Assembly: GCF_002025255.2 (NCBI RefSeq)
Contig: NZ_CP054587.1
Location: 1,798,001 to 1,862,000, forward strand
Direction: 5' to 3'
DNA length: 64,000 bases
From: Halolamina sp. CBA1230
GTDB lineage: Archaea > Halobacteriota > Halobacteria > Halobacteriales > Haloferacaceae
Within the stretch, counting starts at the first letter, position 1. Every line of letters begins with the position of its first letter. Both the position numbers and the translations under genes were made by a program. The notes beneath the pieces are model-generated. The model had not been told where the DNA came from. It ran no database searches and saw only the letters and a program-made list of their open reading frames with translations. This document shows positions 32,996 through 41,868 of the stretch, one piece after another.

Positions 32996-34396
32996 ATGCA
33001 ACGCAGTCTCCCGTCCCGCCTGTGGCTGGTCCGCGGGATGGCGCTCCTCCTCGTCCTCTCGCTGCTGGCGCCCGCCGCCGGCGCGGCTCTCGGCGTCGGC
33101 GGCGGCGACGACGCGGGGCCGAGCCAGCTCGGGCCCGGCACCGTCGAACAGCCGGCCGACAACGCCACCGTCGTCGGGATTCAGGGGTACCACTTCCAGG
33201 GCCAGGGGAACCGCAAGAAGCCGGCCCGTGTGGTCTCGGCGGACGGCAACGCCACCACCAACTGGGCGTACGAGGACGCGCTCGGCTCGCGGTGGTTCTA
33301 CGACGTCGACCCGCTGCCGAACGGGAACCTCCTCGTCGTCTCCACCAACCCCGGCGGGACGACCGTGTTCGAACTCGATCGCGAGAGCCGCGAGCGCGTC
33401 TGGGAGGAGACGCTGCCGTACCACGACACCCACGACATCGACGTGTACAACGACACGCACCTCGCGATCGCCAACATGCGGCAGTGGAACGACTCCTGTG
33501 ACTGCTCGAACGACCGCGCGGTGCTGTACGACCGCGAGGACGGCGAGGTCGACTGGGAGTGGACGTTCCGCAACCACTACCCCAACTCCACGGACGGCGG
33601 CTTCGCGGAGGACTGGACCCACGTCAACGACGTGGAGGTGATCCGGAACGGCACCGAACTGCTGCTCTCGCCGCGGAACTTCGACCAGGTTATCGCGGTG
33701 AACATCGAGTCCAAGGAGATCACCGAACGCCTCGGCGAGGACGGCGACCACTCGACGCTGTACGAACAGCACAACCCCGACTGGCTGACGACCGAGGAGG
33801 GCGATCCGACGATCCTCGTCGCCGACAGCGAGAACGACCGCGTGATCGAGTACACGAAAAACGAGCAGGGCGAGTGGGAGCACGTCTGGAGCGCCGGCTC
33901 CTCGGCGTCGCTCTCCTGGCCCCGCGACGCCGACCGCCTCCCCAACGGGAACACGATGATCGTCGACTCGATGAACCACCGCGTGATCGAGATCACGCCG
34001 CAGGGCGAGATCGTCTGGGAGTACTTCGCCACCTGGTCGCCGTACGACGCCGAACGCATCGGCACCGGCGACGAGTCCAACGGGCCGACGATGCGCGACC
34101 AGGGCGTAAGCGGCCACAAGGCGGTGTACGGCTCCGCCGGCGGGCTCTCGGCCACGTTCTCCTCGTGGCTCGCGGGGAGCGCACAGGGGACGGTCGTCGA
34201 GGGGCCGGTCATCGAGTTCGCGGGGCTCTGGGGGCGGCTGGCGCCGTGGTTCCAGCCCGTCTGGCTCGACTCCTGGGAGTTCGCGGGCGTGATCGGTGCG
34301 TTGCTGCTGCTGGCCGGCTGGGGGCTCTCCGAGGCCGTCCGGGAGCGCGAACGGATCGCCGACGGCCTCCGGTCGCTGCGCGAGCGGGCCGTTTGA
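32996..34396 (+). CDS. Arylsulfotransferase-family protein, membrane anchored
   Basis: A 466-aa exported protein of the ASST beta-propeller family. A signal peptide (LWLVRGMALLLVLSLLAPAA) is followed by repeated blades such as WFYDVDPLPNGNLLVVSTNP, DTHDIDVYNDTHLAIANMRQ and SWPRDADRLPNGNTMIVDSM. A C-terminal helix (FAGVIGALLLLAGWGL) anchors it at the membrane, and the basic tail is inside. Transfer of sulfate groups outside the cell is the family role; the substrate is unknown. Confidence 0.85.
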   Translation: MQRSLPSRLWLVRGMALLLVLSLLAPAAGAALGVGGGDDAGPSQLGPGTVEQPADNATVVGIQGYHFQGQGNRKKPARVVSADGNATTNWAYEDALGSRWFYDVDPLPNGNLLVVSTNPGGTTVFELDRESRERVWEETLPYHDTHDIDVYNDTHLAIANMRQWNDSCDCSNDRAVLYDREDGEVDWEWTFRNHYPNSTDGGFAEDWTHVNDVEVIRNGTELLLSPRNFDQVIAVNIESKEITERLGEDGDHSTLYEQHNPDWLTTEEGDPTILVADSENDRVIEYTKNEQGEWEHVWSAGSSASLSWPRDADRLPNGNTMIVDSMNHRVIEITPQGEIVWEYFATWSPYDAERIGTGDESNGPTMRDQGVSGHKAVYGSAGGLSATFSSWLAGSAQGTVVEGPVIEFAGLWGRLAPWFQPVWLDSWEFAGVIGALLLLAGWGLSEAVRERERIADGLRSLRERAV

Positions 34397-34458
34397 GGTA
34401 GCCTGCACGCTCGCCGGCGTCGCGGCGTTTTTCAGTGTTACACGCCTACTCGTCGGTG

Positions 34459-34716
34459 ATGGCGAACCTCACGCTGTACGAACTCGAAGGCTGTCCGTAC
34501 TGTGCGAAAGTCAAGGACAAACTGGCCGAACTCGATCTGGCGTACGACTCGGTGATGGTCCCCTCCAGCCACGACCAGCGCGACGAGGTGAAGGAGGTCT
34601 CGGGCCAGACCGGCGTGCCCGTGCTCGTCGACGAGGAGCACGGCGTCGAGGGGATGCCCGAGAGCGACGACATCGTCGAGTACCTCGAGGAGACGTACGG
34701 CGACAGCGCGTCGTAA
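34459..34716 (+). CDS. Glutaredoxin-like protein
   Basis: An 85-aa thioredoxin-fold protein: MANLTLYELEGCPYCAKVKD with the CPYC redox centre, QTGVPVLVDEEHGVEGMPES with the cis-Pro, and a final helix DIVEYLEETYGD. Glutaredoxin-family proteins reduce disulfides with low-molecular-weight thiols (gamma-glutamylcysteine in haloarchaea). ATG 34459 fits the fold; the open frame eight codons earlier does not add structure. Confidence 0.88.
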   Translation: MANLTLYELEGCPYCAKVKDKLAELDLAYDSVMVPSSHDQRDEVKEVSGQTGVPVLVDEEHGVEGMPESDDIVEYLEETYGDSAS

Positions 34717-34810
34717 GCGGTCGCGTCTCGGTTCTCGTTTTCTGCGGAATCAGACGAGTAGCGACGGTTGAGTTACGGTTGCGGTAGCGGTGCAGTGGCG
34801 GTGGACGCCT

Positions 34811-34919
34811 CGCGGGCGCGATGGTCGCGCCCGCGGGGGGAGGGGTGGGGACTCGGCGCTGTGCCGTTGACGAGAGCCTGCGGCTCTCGTCTGCCAATCA
34901 GAAATCTCCGATTTCTGAT
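34811..34919. repeat. Three hairpins including a two-hairpin palindromic element
   Basis: CGCGGGCGCGA (34811-34821) pairs across TGG with 34825-34835. Then GACGAGAGCC (34869-34878) pairs across TGC with 34882-34891, and ATCAGAAATC (34897-34906) pairs across TCC with 34910-34919, joined by a TGCCA linker. The last two are the inverted-order relatives of the insertion at 20495-20547. All three have stems of 10 or 11 bp and loops of three bases. Confidence 0.78.
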
Positions 34920-34964
34920 GATGGGCCTCGTGTCCGACACCCTGCGGTCACAAGTGGCCATGCT

Positions 34965-35020
34965 TCGAGATGCTGTTGCTGTCGCGGTTTCAGTGCCAAC
35001 GATCGAGATGCTGTTGCTGT
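34965..35020. repeat. 18-bp direct repeat
   Basis: TCGAGATGCTGTTGCTGT occurs at 34965-34982 and again at 35003-35020, 38 bp apart, in the same gene-free gap. The similarity extends slightly with CGC or TTCGC on the right. Purpose unknown. Confidence 0.7.
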
Positions 35021-35089
35021 TCGCTGTCGTAGTGGCGTCGCCGTCCTCGCAAAATCTCACAGTCCCCCGATCAGTTCCGACCGAGAACC

Positions 35090-36112
35090 TCACCCACCGT
35101 TCACGCCCTCCGCGATCAGTTCGTGCGACCGCAGCGCCGCCGCCTGCTCCGGCACGACGTGCTGGATCATCATCTCCTCCACCCCGACGCGGTCGGCCAA
35201 CTGCTCGAACAGCCCCGCGATCGTCCCCGGACCGCCCGAGATCGCGCGCGGCCACTCGTCCTCGTCGAGCGTTTCCGGCGTCGGGTCGGGCACCCCGCCG
35301 AGTTCGTCGATCGCCTCCTCGACCGACGGCGTCGTCCCGCGCTCGCCGCGCTGCATCCGCTGGAACGACGCCTCCGCGACCGCCCGCAGGCGCGCGGCTT
35401 CCTCGTCGGTCTCGGCGGCGACGGCGTTGAGCGCGACCATCCCCGTCGGCTCCTCGACCCCGCCGGGAAGCGACGACGGCTCGAACGTCTCGCGGTACGC
35501 CTCGAACGCCGGCACTGCGAAGCTCGGGCGGATGAACGCCGCGAAACAGAACCGCAGTCCCAGTTTCCCGGCGATCTTCGCGCTGGAGGCGCTGGAGCCG
35601 AGCACCCACGGCTCCGGCTCGGCGGCGTCCGACCGCGGGATCTCCACGTCGGCGTACTCGTGACCCGCGGGGAACGCGTCGTAGAGGTGGTTCACCACCG
35701 CCTCGATCTTCTCGCGGTGGTCCTCGTCGGGGTTCCGCTGCCGGCGGCTCGTCCCCAGCGCCCGGTCCACGGCGGGCGAGCCGTTCGCCCGCCCCAGCCC
35801 GGCGTCGACGCGCCCGGGCGCGAGCCCGTCGAGGACGCCGAACTGCTCGGCGACTTTGAGCGGGCTGTAGTGGTTCAGCAGCACCGCGCCCGAGCCCAGC
35901 CGGATCGACTCGGTCTCCGCGGCGAGGTGGCCCAGCAGCACCTCCGGGGCGACGCCGGCGAGGCGGCTCCCCATCCCGTGGTGTTCGGCGACCCAGAAGC
36001 GTTCGAACCCCAACTGCTCGGCCTGCTTGGCGGCGTCGACGCTGTTCCGGTAGGCGTCGGTCGCGGTGCCGTCCGCGGGCACCGGCGAGAGGTCGACGGC
36101 GGAGAGCTTCAT
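35090..36112 (-). CDS. LLM-class flavin-dependent oxidoreductase
   Basis: A 340-aa luciferase-like monooxygenase family protein (TIM barrel, flavin-dependent). It begins MKLSAVDLSPVPADGTATDA; QLGFERFWVAEHHGM, SIRLGSGAVLLNHYSPLKVA and PGRVDAGLGRANGS are the family signatures, and the flavin-contact EPWVLGSSASSAKIAGKLGL follows. Members oxidise alkanes, sulfonates or unknown substrates. It is a single gene with no flavin reductase nearby. Confidence 0.9.
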   Translation of the reverse strand: MKLSAVDLSPVPADGTATDAYRNSVDAAKQAEQLGFERFWVAEHHGMGSRLAGVAPEVLLGHLAAETESIRLGSGAVLLNHYSPLKVAEQFGVLDGLAPGRVDAGLGRANGSPAVDRALGTSRRQRNPDEDHREKIEAVVNHLYDAFPAGHEYADVEIPRSDAAEPEPWVLGSSASSAKIAGKLGLRFCFAAFIRPSFAVPAFEAYRETFEPSSLPGGVEEPTGMVALNAVAAETDEEAARLRAVAEASFQRMQRGERGTTPSVEEAIDELGGVPDPTPETLDEDEWPRAISGGPGTIAGLFEQLADRVGVEEMMIQHVVPEQAAALRSHELIAEGVNGG

Positions 36113-36253
36113 ACCGAACGGCGGGGACTGCGGGGGAAAACGGTTCGGCTAGCGGGTCCGGGCGTGGGGTGGGACCGCGGCCGTTCGTCGGGCGTCAGCG
36201 GGGGGAGAGTGCGGCGTCAGCAGGGGTGGGATGGTCCGGTGGGCGCCGACGCC

Positions 36254-37420
36254 TCAGTTGCTCGCGATCTGGCGGCTCCACTCCTCGATCCAACCCTGGA
36301 GGTTCCCCCGGAGCTCGTCGTAGGTGAAGCTGACCGCCTCCGGCGGCACCTGGGCGTACTGCTCGTACTCGGCGTGCTCCTCGCCGAACTCGGCGTCGGT
36401 GACCGCGGGGAACTGGACGTTCCGCACCGCGATCTCGGCCTGCACCTCGGGGCGGAGCACGAACTCCATGAACGACTGCGCGAGCTCGGGGCTGTCGGTG
36501 CTCGCGAACCGGGCCATCCCCTCGGGGTTGGCGTACGCCTGATCGTTCAAAAAGCGGATCTGGTGGCGGTCCATATCCTGTCCCTGTCGGTTGGCGTACA
36601 CCTGGTCGGTGGAGTAGGAGACGACCATCGGCGCCTCGTCGTTGCTGTACGCGGCGTAGGCGGGGTCCCACTCGTCGAGGATCCGGACCTCGTTCTCCTG
36701 GAGGTCCGCCCAGTAGTCGAGGTAGTTCTCTTCGCCTTTCGCCTTGATCGTGTGCAGGAGGAACGCTCGGCCGGTCGCCGAGGTAGAGGGGTTCTGGGCG
36801 ATCAGATCGCCGCGGTACTGAGACTCCAGCAGCCCGTCGAACGTCTCCGGCGCGACGAACTCGCCGCCGTCGGCGGTCGCGTTCCAGACGAGGCTGATGT
36901 ACCCCGTGTCGTACGGTACGGCCCGGCCCTTCGGGTCGAAGCCGAGCCCGTCCTTGATGTCGCCGGCGCCGGCGAGATCCGGCGCTTCGGCGAACAGCGA
37001 CCCGCTCTCCAGGTTCTCGTCGAGGCGGATCAGCCCGTCGACGTTCAGCCCGACGTACACGTCGGCGTCGATCTCCACGTCGGCGTTGGCCCGCTGGATG
37101 TACTGGTCGAGCTCGTTCGGCGGCGTCTGGTACACCAGGTCGGCGTCGAACTCCGACTCGAACTGCTGTTTGATCCACGCGCCGGGGCTGGAGCTGACCG
37201 CGTCGATGAACGAGCTGTACGTCGCGACGACGAGCGTGCCGCCGCCCTCGGTTTCGCCCACTGTCGTCCCGGCTGCCTCCGTCCCCGTTCCGGTCGGCGT
37301 GTCCGTTTCCGTCCCGGTCGGCGAGTCGACCTGCTCGGCCGAACAGCCCGCTAGCAGCGCCGCGCCCGCCGCGCCGGCGCCCGCGAGGAACCGTCGCCTG
37401 TCGATGCGTTCGTCGCTCAT
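36254..37420 (-). CDS. ABC transporter substrate-binding protein, thiamine type
   Basis: A 388-aa lipoprotein of the ThiB/TbpA-type extracellular binding proteins. [20 protein letters not shown] combines a Tat motif with a lipobox (ALLAGCSAEQ), followed by a Thr-rich linker. TLVVATYSSFIDAVSSSPGA and ADVYVGLNVDGLIRLDENLE are the typical type I binding-protein parts. ATG 37420 is clear. Neither permease nor ATPase genes are adjacent, so it is an orphan or works with a distant transporter. Confidence 0.85.
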   Translation of the reverse strand: MSDERIDRRRFLAGAGAAGAALLAGCSAEQVDSPTGTETDTPTGTGTEAAGTTVGETEGGGTLVVATYSSFIDAVSSSPGAWIKQQFESEFDADLVYQTPPNELDQYIQRANADVEIDADVYVGLNVDGLIRLDENLESGSLFAEAPDLAGAGDIKDGLGFDPKGRAVPYDTGYISLVWNATADGGEFVAPETFDGLLESQYRGDLIAQNPSTSATGRAFLLHTIKAKGEENYLDYWADLQENEVRILDEWDPAYAAYSNDEAPMVVSYSTDQVYANRQGQDMDRHQIRFLNDQAYANPEGMARFASTDSPELAQSFMEFVLRPEVQAEIAVRNVQFPAVTDAEFGEEHAEYEQYAQVPPEAVSFTYDELRGNLQGWIEEWSRQIASN

Positions 37421-37542
37421 TACGCAGTGATTTCTCCGGGTTGTAGTTAAGGCGTGCGATCCGCGACAACGACCGCCGGATCGGTCAGCCGCGAACCTCC
37501 CCCCGGGACAACGGTTTTGCCCCACCGCTCCGCGTGGGGTGT

Positions 37543-38601
37543 ATGAACAGCGATTGGGGTGAGACCCGGCTGCTCGTGCTCGCGCTGATCGCGCTGACGG
37601 CGCTGTCGGCGGTAGTGCTCGCGGAGGTGCTGTACACGGTCGTGTTCGCCATCACGGTGGCGTACACGCTGTTCCCGTTCCGACAGGCGCTCGTCACCCG
37701 CGGCTACTCCCGCCGGGCCGCGACGAGCACGGTCACGGGCGTCGCCGGACTGGCGCTGGTGGTCGCGGTCGTCCCGGTGGCGTTCGTGCTCTACCGCCGG
37801 CGGTCGGAGCTGATAGATCTCGCCCGCTCGCTCCCGGAGACGATCCCCATCGTCGTCGGGGAGTTCTCGTTCGTGATCGAGACGACGCCGCTGATCGCGG
37901 CCGCCGGCGCCGCGCTCCGGGACGCCGCGCTCTCGATCGCGAGCGCCGCGACGGTGCTCTCGCTCAAGGCGCTGCTGTTCGCGATCGTCGTGTACGGCCT
38001 GCTCGCGCGACCGGGGTCGGTTCGGACGGTCGCGGTCGGACTCGCGCCCGCGGAGTTCCACGGCGCGCTGGAGCGCTACCACGAGCGGATCCACGCGACG
38101 CTGGTCGGGATCTACGTCGTCCAAGCGGCGACGGCCGCCGGCACGTCGGTCGTCGCGTACGTCGTGTTCGCGTTGCTGGGGTACGACGCCGCGCTCACGC
38201 TCGCGGTCGTCGCGGGCGTGCTCCAGTTCATTCCGGTGGTCGGTCCCAGCGTCGTCATCGTCGTCCTCGCGGCCATCGACGTGCTCGCGGGGAACGTCCC
38301 GCGGGCGACGACGGTGCTGATCGTCGGCCTCGTCGTCGTCGGCTTCCTCCCGGACGCGGTGATCCGGCCCCGACTGGCCGCCGCGACGGGCGAACTGCCG
38401 ACGACGCTGTACTTCGTCGGCTTCGTCGGCGGCGTGCTCACGATCGGCCCCCTCGGCTTCGTGCTCGGGCCGCTCGCGGTCGGCCTGCTGGTCGAGACGG
38501 TCGAACTGCTGTCGACGGTGCCACAGATCGAGGAGGCGCCCGGCCCCGAGGAGCTGGCCGACGAGACGGCCCGCTCCGATCGCGAAGCCGGCATCGAGTA
38601 G
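37543..38601 (+). CDS. AI-2E/PerM family transporter
   Basis: A 352-aa membrane protein with about eight helices. It begins MNSDWGETRLLVLALIALTA. The diagnostic part is VVAGVLQFIPVVGPSVVIVV followed by GELPTTLYFVGFVGGVLTIG, GPLGFVLGPLAVGLLVETVE. Family members export small molecules or ions; archaeal substrates are unknown. The C-terminal acidic tail is cytoplasmic. Confidence 0.85.
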   Translation: MNSDWGETRLLVLALIALTALSAVVLAEVLYTVVFAITVAYTLFPFRQALVTRGYSRRAATSTVTGVAGLALVVAVVPVAFVLYRRRSELIDLARSLPETIPIVVGEFSFVIETTPLIAAAGAALRDAALSIASAATVLSLKALLFAIVVYGLLARPGSVRTVAVGLAPAEFHGALERYHERIHATLVGIYVVQAATAAGTSVVAYVVFALLGYDAALTLAVVAGVLQFIPVVGPSVVIVVLAAIDVLAGNVPRATTVLIVGLVVVGFLPDAVIRPRLAAATGELPTTLYFVGFVGGVLTIGPLGFVLGPLAVGLLVETVELLSTVPQIEEAPGPEELADETARSDREAGIE

Positions 38602-38624
38602 CTCTCCGACTGCTCACCCCCGCG

Positions 38625-39410
38625 TCACTCCTCGGTCACCAACTCCCCGCCGCGTTCCTCCCACTCCGTGAGGCTCCCCTCGTACAGGTCGACGTTCTCG
38701 TACCCCAACTGCCGAAGCACGAGGTAGGTGTGGCTCACTCGTCTGGCGGTGTTGCAGTACAGCACCGTCCGCTTCCCGGGGACGATCCCGCGCGCTTCCA
38801 GCAGCTCCCGGAGTTCGGTCTCGGGGCGCAGTCCGCGCGTGTCCTCGTCGACGAGTTCGCGCCAGTCGAGTCGGACCGCGCCCGGCAGGTGACCCTCCGC
38901 GAACTCCCAGTCCTCGCGGGTGTCGACGAGCGTCACGTCGCCCGACTCGGCCGCAGGCAGCAGCGCCTCGACGGCGTCGAAGTCGATCAGCGGCGTCTCG
39001 GCGTCGGGGTCGCTCTCGTACTCCCTTGGTGCGGGGTCGACGGCGTCGGTGCTGGTCTCGTACTCGCGCTGCCAGGAACTGAAGTCGCCGTCGAGGACGT
39101 GGAGCTTCTCGGGGTCGTGGCCCAGCAGTAGCGCGGTCACGACGAACCGCGACGCGAACACGCCCTGCGTGTCGTCGTAGGCGACGACCTCGCTGTCGCT
39201 CCCGATTCCGGCCGCCGCGAGCAGCTCCTCCCACTCCTCGCGGGGCGGCAGTTTCCCAGCCTCGCCCTCGTCGGAACGGAACTCGTCGAAGGGAACGTTG
39301 ACCGCACCCGGCAGGTGGCCGATGCTGTCGTACTCCCACGGGTCGCGGACGTCGACGACTGCCACGTCGTCGCGCTCCCGGAGCCACGACGCGGGGACGA
39401 ACGGTTGCAT
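38625..39410 (-). CDS. Two-domain sulfurtransferase (rhodanese family)
   Basis: A 261-aa protein with tandem rhodanese folds. The first (MQPFVPASWLRERDDVAVVD) is catalytically inactive-looking, and the second has the active Cys in TVLYCNTARRVSHTYLVLRQ. The type of loop (CNTARR) is unusual compared with the thiosulfate or mercaptopyruvate classes. Start ATG 39410 is preferred because the upstream 25 codons of the open frame are Arg-rich. It is divergent from a second rhodanese gene at 39559. Confidence 0.88.
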   Translation of the reverse strand: MQPFVPASWLRERDDVAVVDVRDPWEYDSIGHLPGAVNVPFDEFRSDEGEAGKLPPREEWEELLAAAGIGSDSEVVAYDDTQGVFASRFVVTALLLGHDPEKLHVLDGDFSSWQREYETSTDAVDPAPREYESDPDAETPLIDFDAVEALLPAAESGDVTLVDTREDWEFAEGHLPGAVRLDWRELVDEDTRGLRPETELRELLEARGIVPGKRTVLYCNTARRVSHTYLVLRQLGYENVDLYEGSLTEWEERGGELVTEE

Positions 39411-39558
39411 GGGCGGATCGAGGGCCCGCCCCGACTTAGCCCTCCGGATCGTGACACAGCCCGCGCCCCGTGTGCGCCGCTCCACCGTCCGAGAGGCCGG
39501 CGAGAGCGACCGCGGTCTGGTCGTTTAAGTGGGACGCTGCCGTACACTCGAGTGAATC

Positions 39559-40428
39559 ATGGTTACAGACTCCGAGTACGCGACCGACGCGCTCGTCTCC
39601 GCCGACTGGGTGGAGGAGCATCTCGACGAGTTCCAGAGCGACGACCCCGAGTATCGGCTGGTGGAGGTCAGCGTCGACACCGAGGCCTACGACGAGGTCC
39701 ACGCCCCCGGCGCTATCGGCCTCAACTGGGAGAGCCAGCTGCAGGATCAGACCCAGCGTGACATCCTGAGCCAGGACGACTTCGAGGAGCTGCTGGGCTC
39801 CCACGGTATCGCCAACGACTCGACGGTCGTGTTCTACGGCGACAACTCCAACTGGTTCGCCGCCTACGCCTACTGGCAGTTCAAGTACTACGGCCACGAG
39901 GACGCCCGCCTGCTCGACGGCGGCCGCGACTACTGGCTCGAGCACGACTACCCGACGACCACGGAGGAGCCCGACTTCCCCGAGCAGGAGTACACCGCCC
40001 GCGGCCCGTTCGAGGACATCCGCGCGTACCGCGAGGACGTCGAGAACGCCATCGACCGCGGCGTTCCGCTCGTCGACGTCCGCTCGCCCGAGGAGTTCCG
40101 CGGCGAGGTGCTCGCGCCGCCCGGACTCAACGAGACCGCCCAGCGCGGCGGCCACATCCCCGGCGCCCAGAACATCTCCTGGGCCGCGACGGTCAACGAC
40201 GACGGGACGTTCAAGTCCGCCGAGGAGCTGCGTGAACTGTACGCCGAGAAGGGGATCGACGGCGACGAGTCCGTCGTCGCCTACTGCCGCATCGGCGAGC
40301 GCTCCTCGATCGCGTGGTTCGCGCTCCACGAACTGCTCGGCTACGAGTCGACCGTGAACTACGACGGCTCCTGGACGGAGTGGGGTAATCTCGTCGGCGC
40401 GCCCGTCGAGACCGGCGACGCCGAATAG
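39559..40428 (+). CDS. Thiosulfate/3-mercaptopyruvate sulfurtransferase (rhodanese family)
   Basis: A 289-aa tandem-rhodanese protein. It begins MVTDSEYATDALVSADWVEE; the inactive domain ends with the DNSNWFAAYAYWQFKYYGH part, and the active domain carries Cys in SVVAYCRIGERSSIAWFALH, the C-R-I-G-E-R loop of thiosulfate-type sulfurtransferases. It transfers sulfane sulfur between thiosulfate and acceptors such as cyanide. It is divergent from the neighbouring rhodanese at 38625-39410, across about 150 bp. Confidence 0.92.
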   Translation: MVTDSEYATDALVSADWVEEHLDEFQSDDPEYRLVEVSVDTEAYDEVHAPGAIGLNWESQLQDQTQRDILSQDDFEELLGSHGIANDSTVVFYGDNSNWFAAYAYWQFKYYGHEDARLLDGGRDYWLEHDYPTTTEEPDFPEQEYTARGPFEDIRAYREDVENAIDRGVPLVDVRSPEEFRGEVLAPPGLNETAQRGGHIPGAQNISWAATVNDDGTFKSAEELRELYAEKGIDGDESVVAYCRIGERSSIAWFALHELLGYESTVNYDGSWTEWGNLVGAPVETGDAE

Positions 40429-40503
40429 CGACGTCGCCCGCAGCGGTCGACTGCGACCGCCGCTTCCGTGGGCTACAAGCCGCTGCTGGCCCACCATCAG
40501 CGT

Positions 40504-41130
40504 ATGGACGCCGACAGCTTCCTCGACGACCTGCGGGACGCTCACGGAACCGAACTCTCGCGGCTGAGCTCCTCGAAAGCCGTCTACGCGCTGACCGACG
40601 GGGAGATGGAGGGCGACGCCGTCCGGGCCGGCACCGCGCGCGAACTCCACGAACTCGCGTCGGTTCTCGACGGCTGGGCGACGACGAGCGAGGGCGAGGC
40701 GGCCGACCTGTTCGCCGACGCCGCCGAGTTCGCGGCAACGTTTGCCGACGACTTCGACAGCGAGGCGACGGTCCCCGAGGGCGAGTCAGCGACGGGTGTC
40801 ACCGCCGACGCGCTCGCGGCGTGTGAGAGCGACCGGGAGCGGCTCGCCGGCGCCGCGGCGGCGTTCCTGGTGCTCGAGGAGCTCGCGGGCCAGCTGGTCG
40901 GCTTCTTCGTCGGCGACGCCGACCGCAAGAGCGCCGACGAGTTCCGGGAGTTCCGCGCGGAACTGGGCGACTACCGCGACGAGGCGGCCGCCCTGCTCGC
41001 GGACCACTGCGAGGGCGAAAGCGACTGGGAGACGGCCCACGAGGTCGGCGCCGACGTGGTCGACGGGGCGTACGACTGGTACGTCGACACCCTCGAATCC
41101 ATGGGCGTCGAACCGAAGAACGTCTGCTGA
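40504..41130 (+). CDS. Rubrerythrin-like/ferritin-fold protein
   Basis: A 208-aa, almost all-helical acidic protein starting MDADSFLDDLRDAHGTELSR. Haloarchaeal relatives are annotated rubrerythrin family, but only some expected metal-binding residues are visible (E-x-x-H such as ARELHELAS and AHEVGAD), so diiron binding is uncertain. ATG 40504 is chosen over a GTG 12 codons upstream. The gene stands alone. Confidence 0.6.
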   Translation: MDADSFLDDLRDAHGTELSRLSSSKAVYALTDGEMEGDAVRAGTARELHELASVLDGWATTSEGEAADLFADAAEFAATFADDFDSEATVPEGESATGVTADALAACESDRERLAGAAAAFLVLEELAGQLVGFFVGDADRKSADEFREFRAELGDYRDEAAALLADHCEGESDWETAHEVGADVVDGAYDWYVDTLESMGVEPKNVC

Positions 41131-41179
41131 GGATCGCTCCTGCGCTACCTATCAGAACCTGCACTCGAAACGAAGGGGC

Positions 41180-41452
41180 CTACACCCCGCCGACGGTCTC
41201 GCGGTAGGCGGTGATCGCTTCCTCGGCGTCGTCGACGTGGCTCGCGACTTCCTCGCTCGCGGCGTCGCGGATCTCCGACAGCGCGTTCAGGTGGCGCGCC
41301 AGCCGTCCCTGGTCGGGCCCGCGGTCGGCGGTCGCCAGTTGGGCGAACTGGTCGGACTGCTCGTGGAGGCGCTCCTGCAGGTCCGAGTCGGTCGCGCTCT
41401 CGGCGGCTTTTCGGAGTTCCTCGCTCGCGGTCTGGAGTTTCTCCCGAGGCAT
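41180..41452 (-). CDS. Small helical protein, copy A of a tandem pair (DUF7553-like)
   Basis: A 90-aa all-helical acidic protein: MPREKLQTASEELRKAAESA, then LQERLHEQSDQFAQLATADR and LARHLNALSEIRDAASEEVA. The protein encoded by the gene 44 bp upstream (41496-41765) aligns with it along its whole length, so this is an old duplication. The family is haloarchaeal and its function unknown. A four-helix or coiled-coil bundle is likely. Confidence 0.75.
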   Translation of the reverse strand: MPREKLQTASEELRKAAESATDSDLQERLHEQSDQFAQLATADRGPDQGRLARHLNALSEIRDAASEEVASHVDDAEEAITAYRETVGGV

Positions 41453-41495
41453 ACGTCCGGGTTCGGCGCGGAGGGACAAAGCCGTTCGGCCGCGG

Positions 41496-41765
41496 TCAGT
41501 CCGCTAACTCCTCGCGACGTTCCCGGACGTTCTCGAGCGCGCTATCGACGCGGTCGCTCACGTCGCCGTCGGTCGTCTCGCGCAGCTCCCCGAGCGCGTG
41601 GAGGTGTTGCATCAGGTCGTCGCCGTCCGGTGTCTCCTCGGCAGCCGCGAGCGCGGCGATGCGGTCGGAGAGGTCGTACAGCCGCCGCTGAATCTCCTCG
41701 TCGTCGGCTGCGGCGCTGGCGTCCCTCAGTTCCTCGCTCGCCGTGCGGAGTCGGTCGTCGGACAT
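41496..41765 (-). CDS. Small helical protein, copy B of a tandem pair (DUF7553-like)
   Basis: An 89-aa paralogue of the next gene downstream: [40 protein letters not shown] and [20 protein letters not shown] match the same blocks. Start ATG 41765 is adopted. The divergent neighbour is uvrB (start 41869), about 100 bp away. The two copies were probably transcribed together. Confidence 0.75.
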   Translation of the reverse strand: MSDDRLRTASEELRDASAAADDEEIQRRLYDLSDRIAALAAAEETPDGDDLMQHLHALGELRETTDGDVSDRVDSALENVRERREELAD

Positions 41766-41868
41766 GGCTGGACGGTCGGACCGACGGCGGGAAAGCGGTT
41801 CGGCTCGGCGGTGCGAACGGTTCCCACGACCGCGCCGCTCAAGTCCGTCCACCGCCTGCCTTGTGCCA

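Larger units (their letters stand above)
34717..35089. other. 373-bp gene-free gap with hairpins and a direct repeat
   Basis: Between the glutaredoxin gene and the 3' end of the flavin oxidoreductase gene. It holds an 11-bp hairpin, a two-hairpin element and an 18-bp direct repeat (listed separately). No coding signal was found on either strand apart from shadows. Confidence 0.6.
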
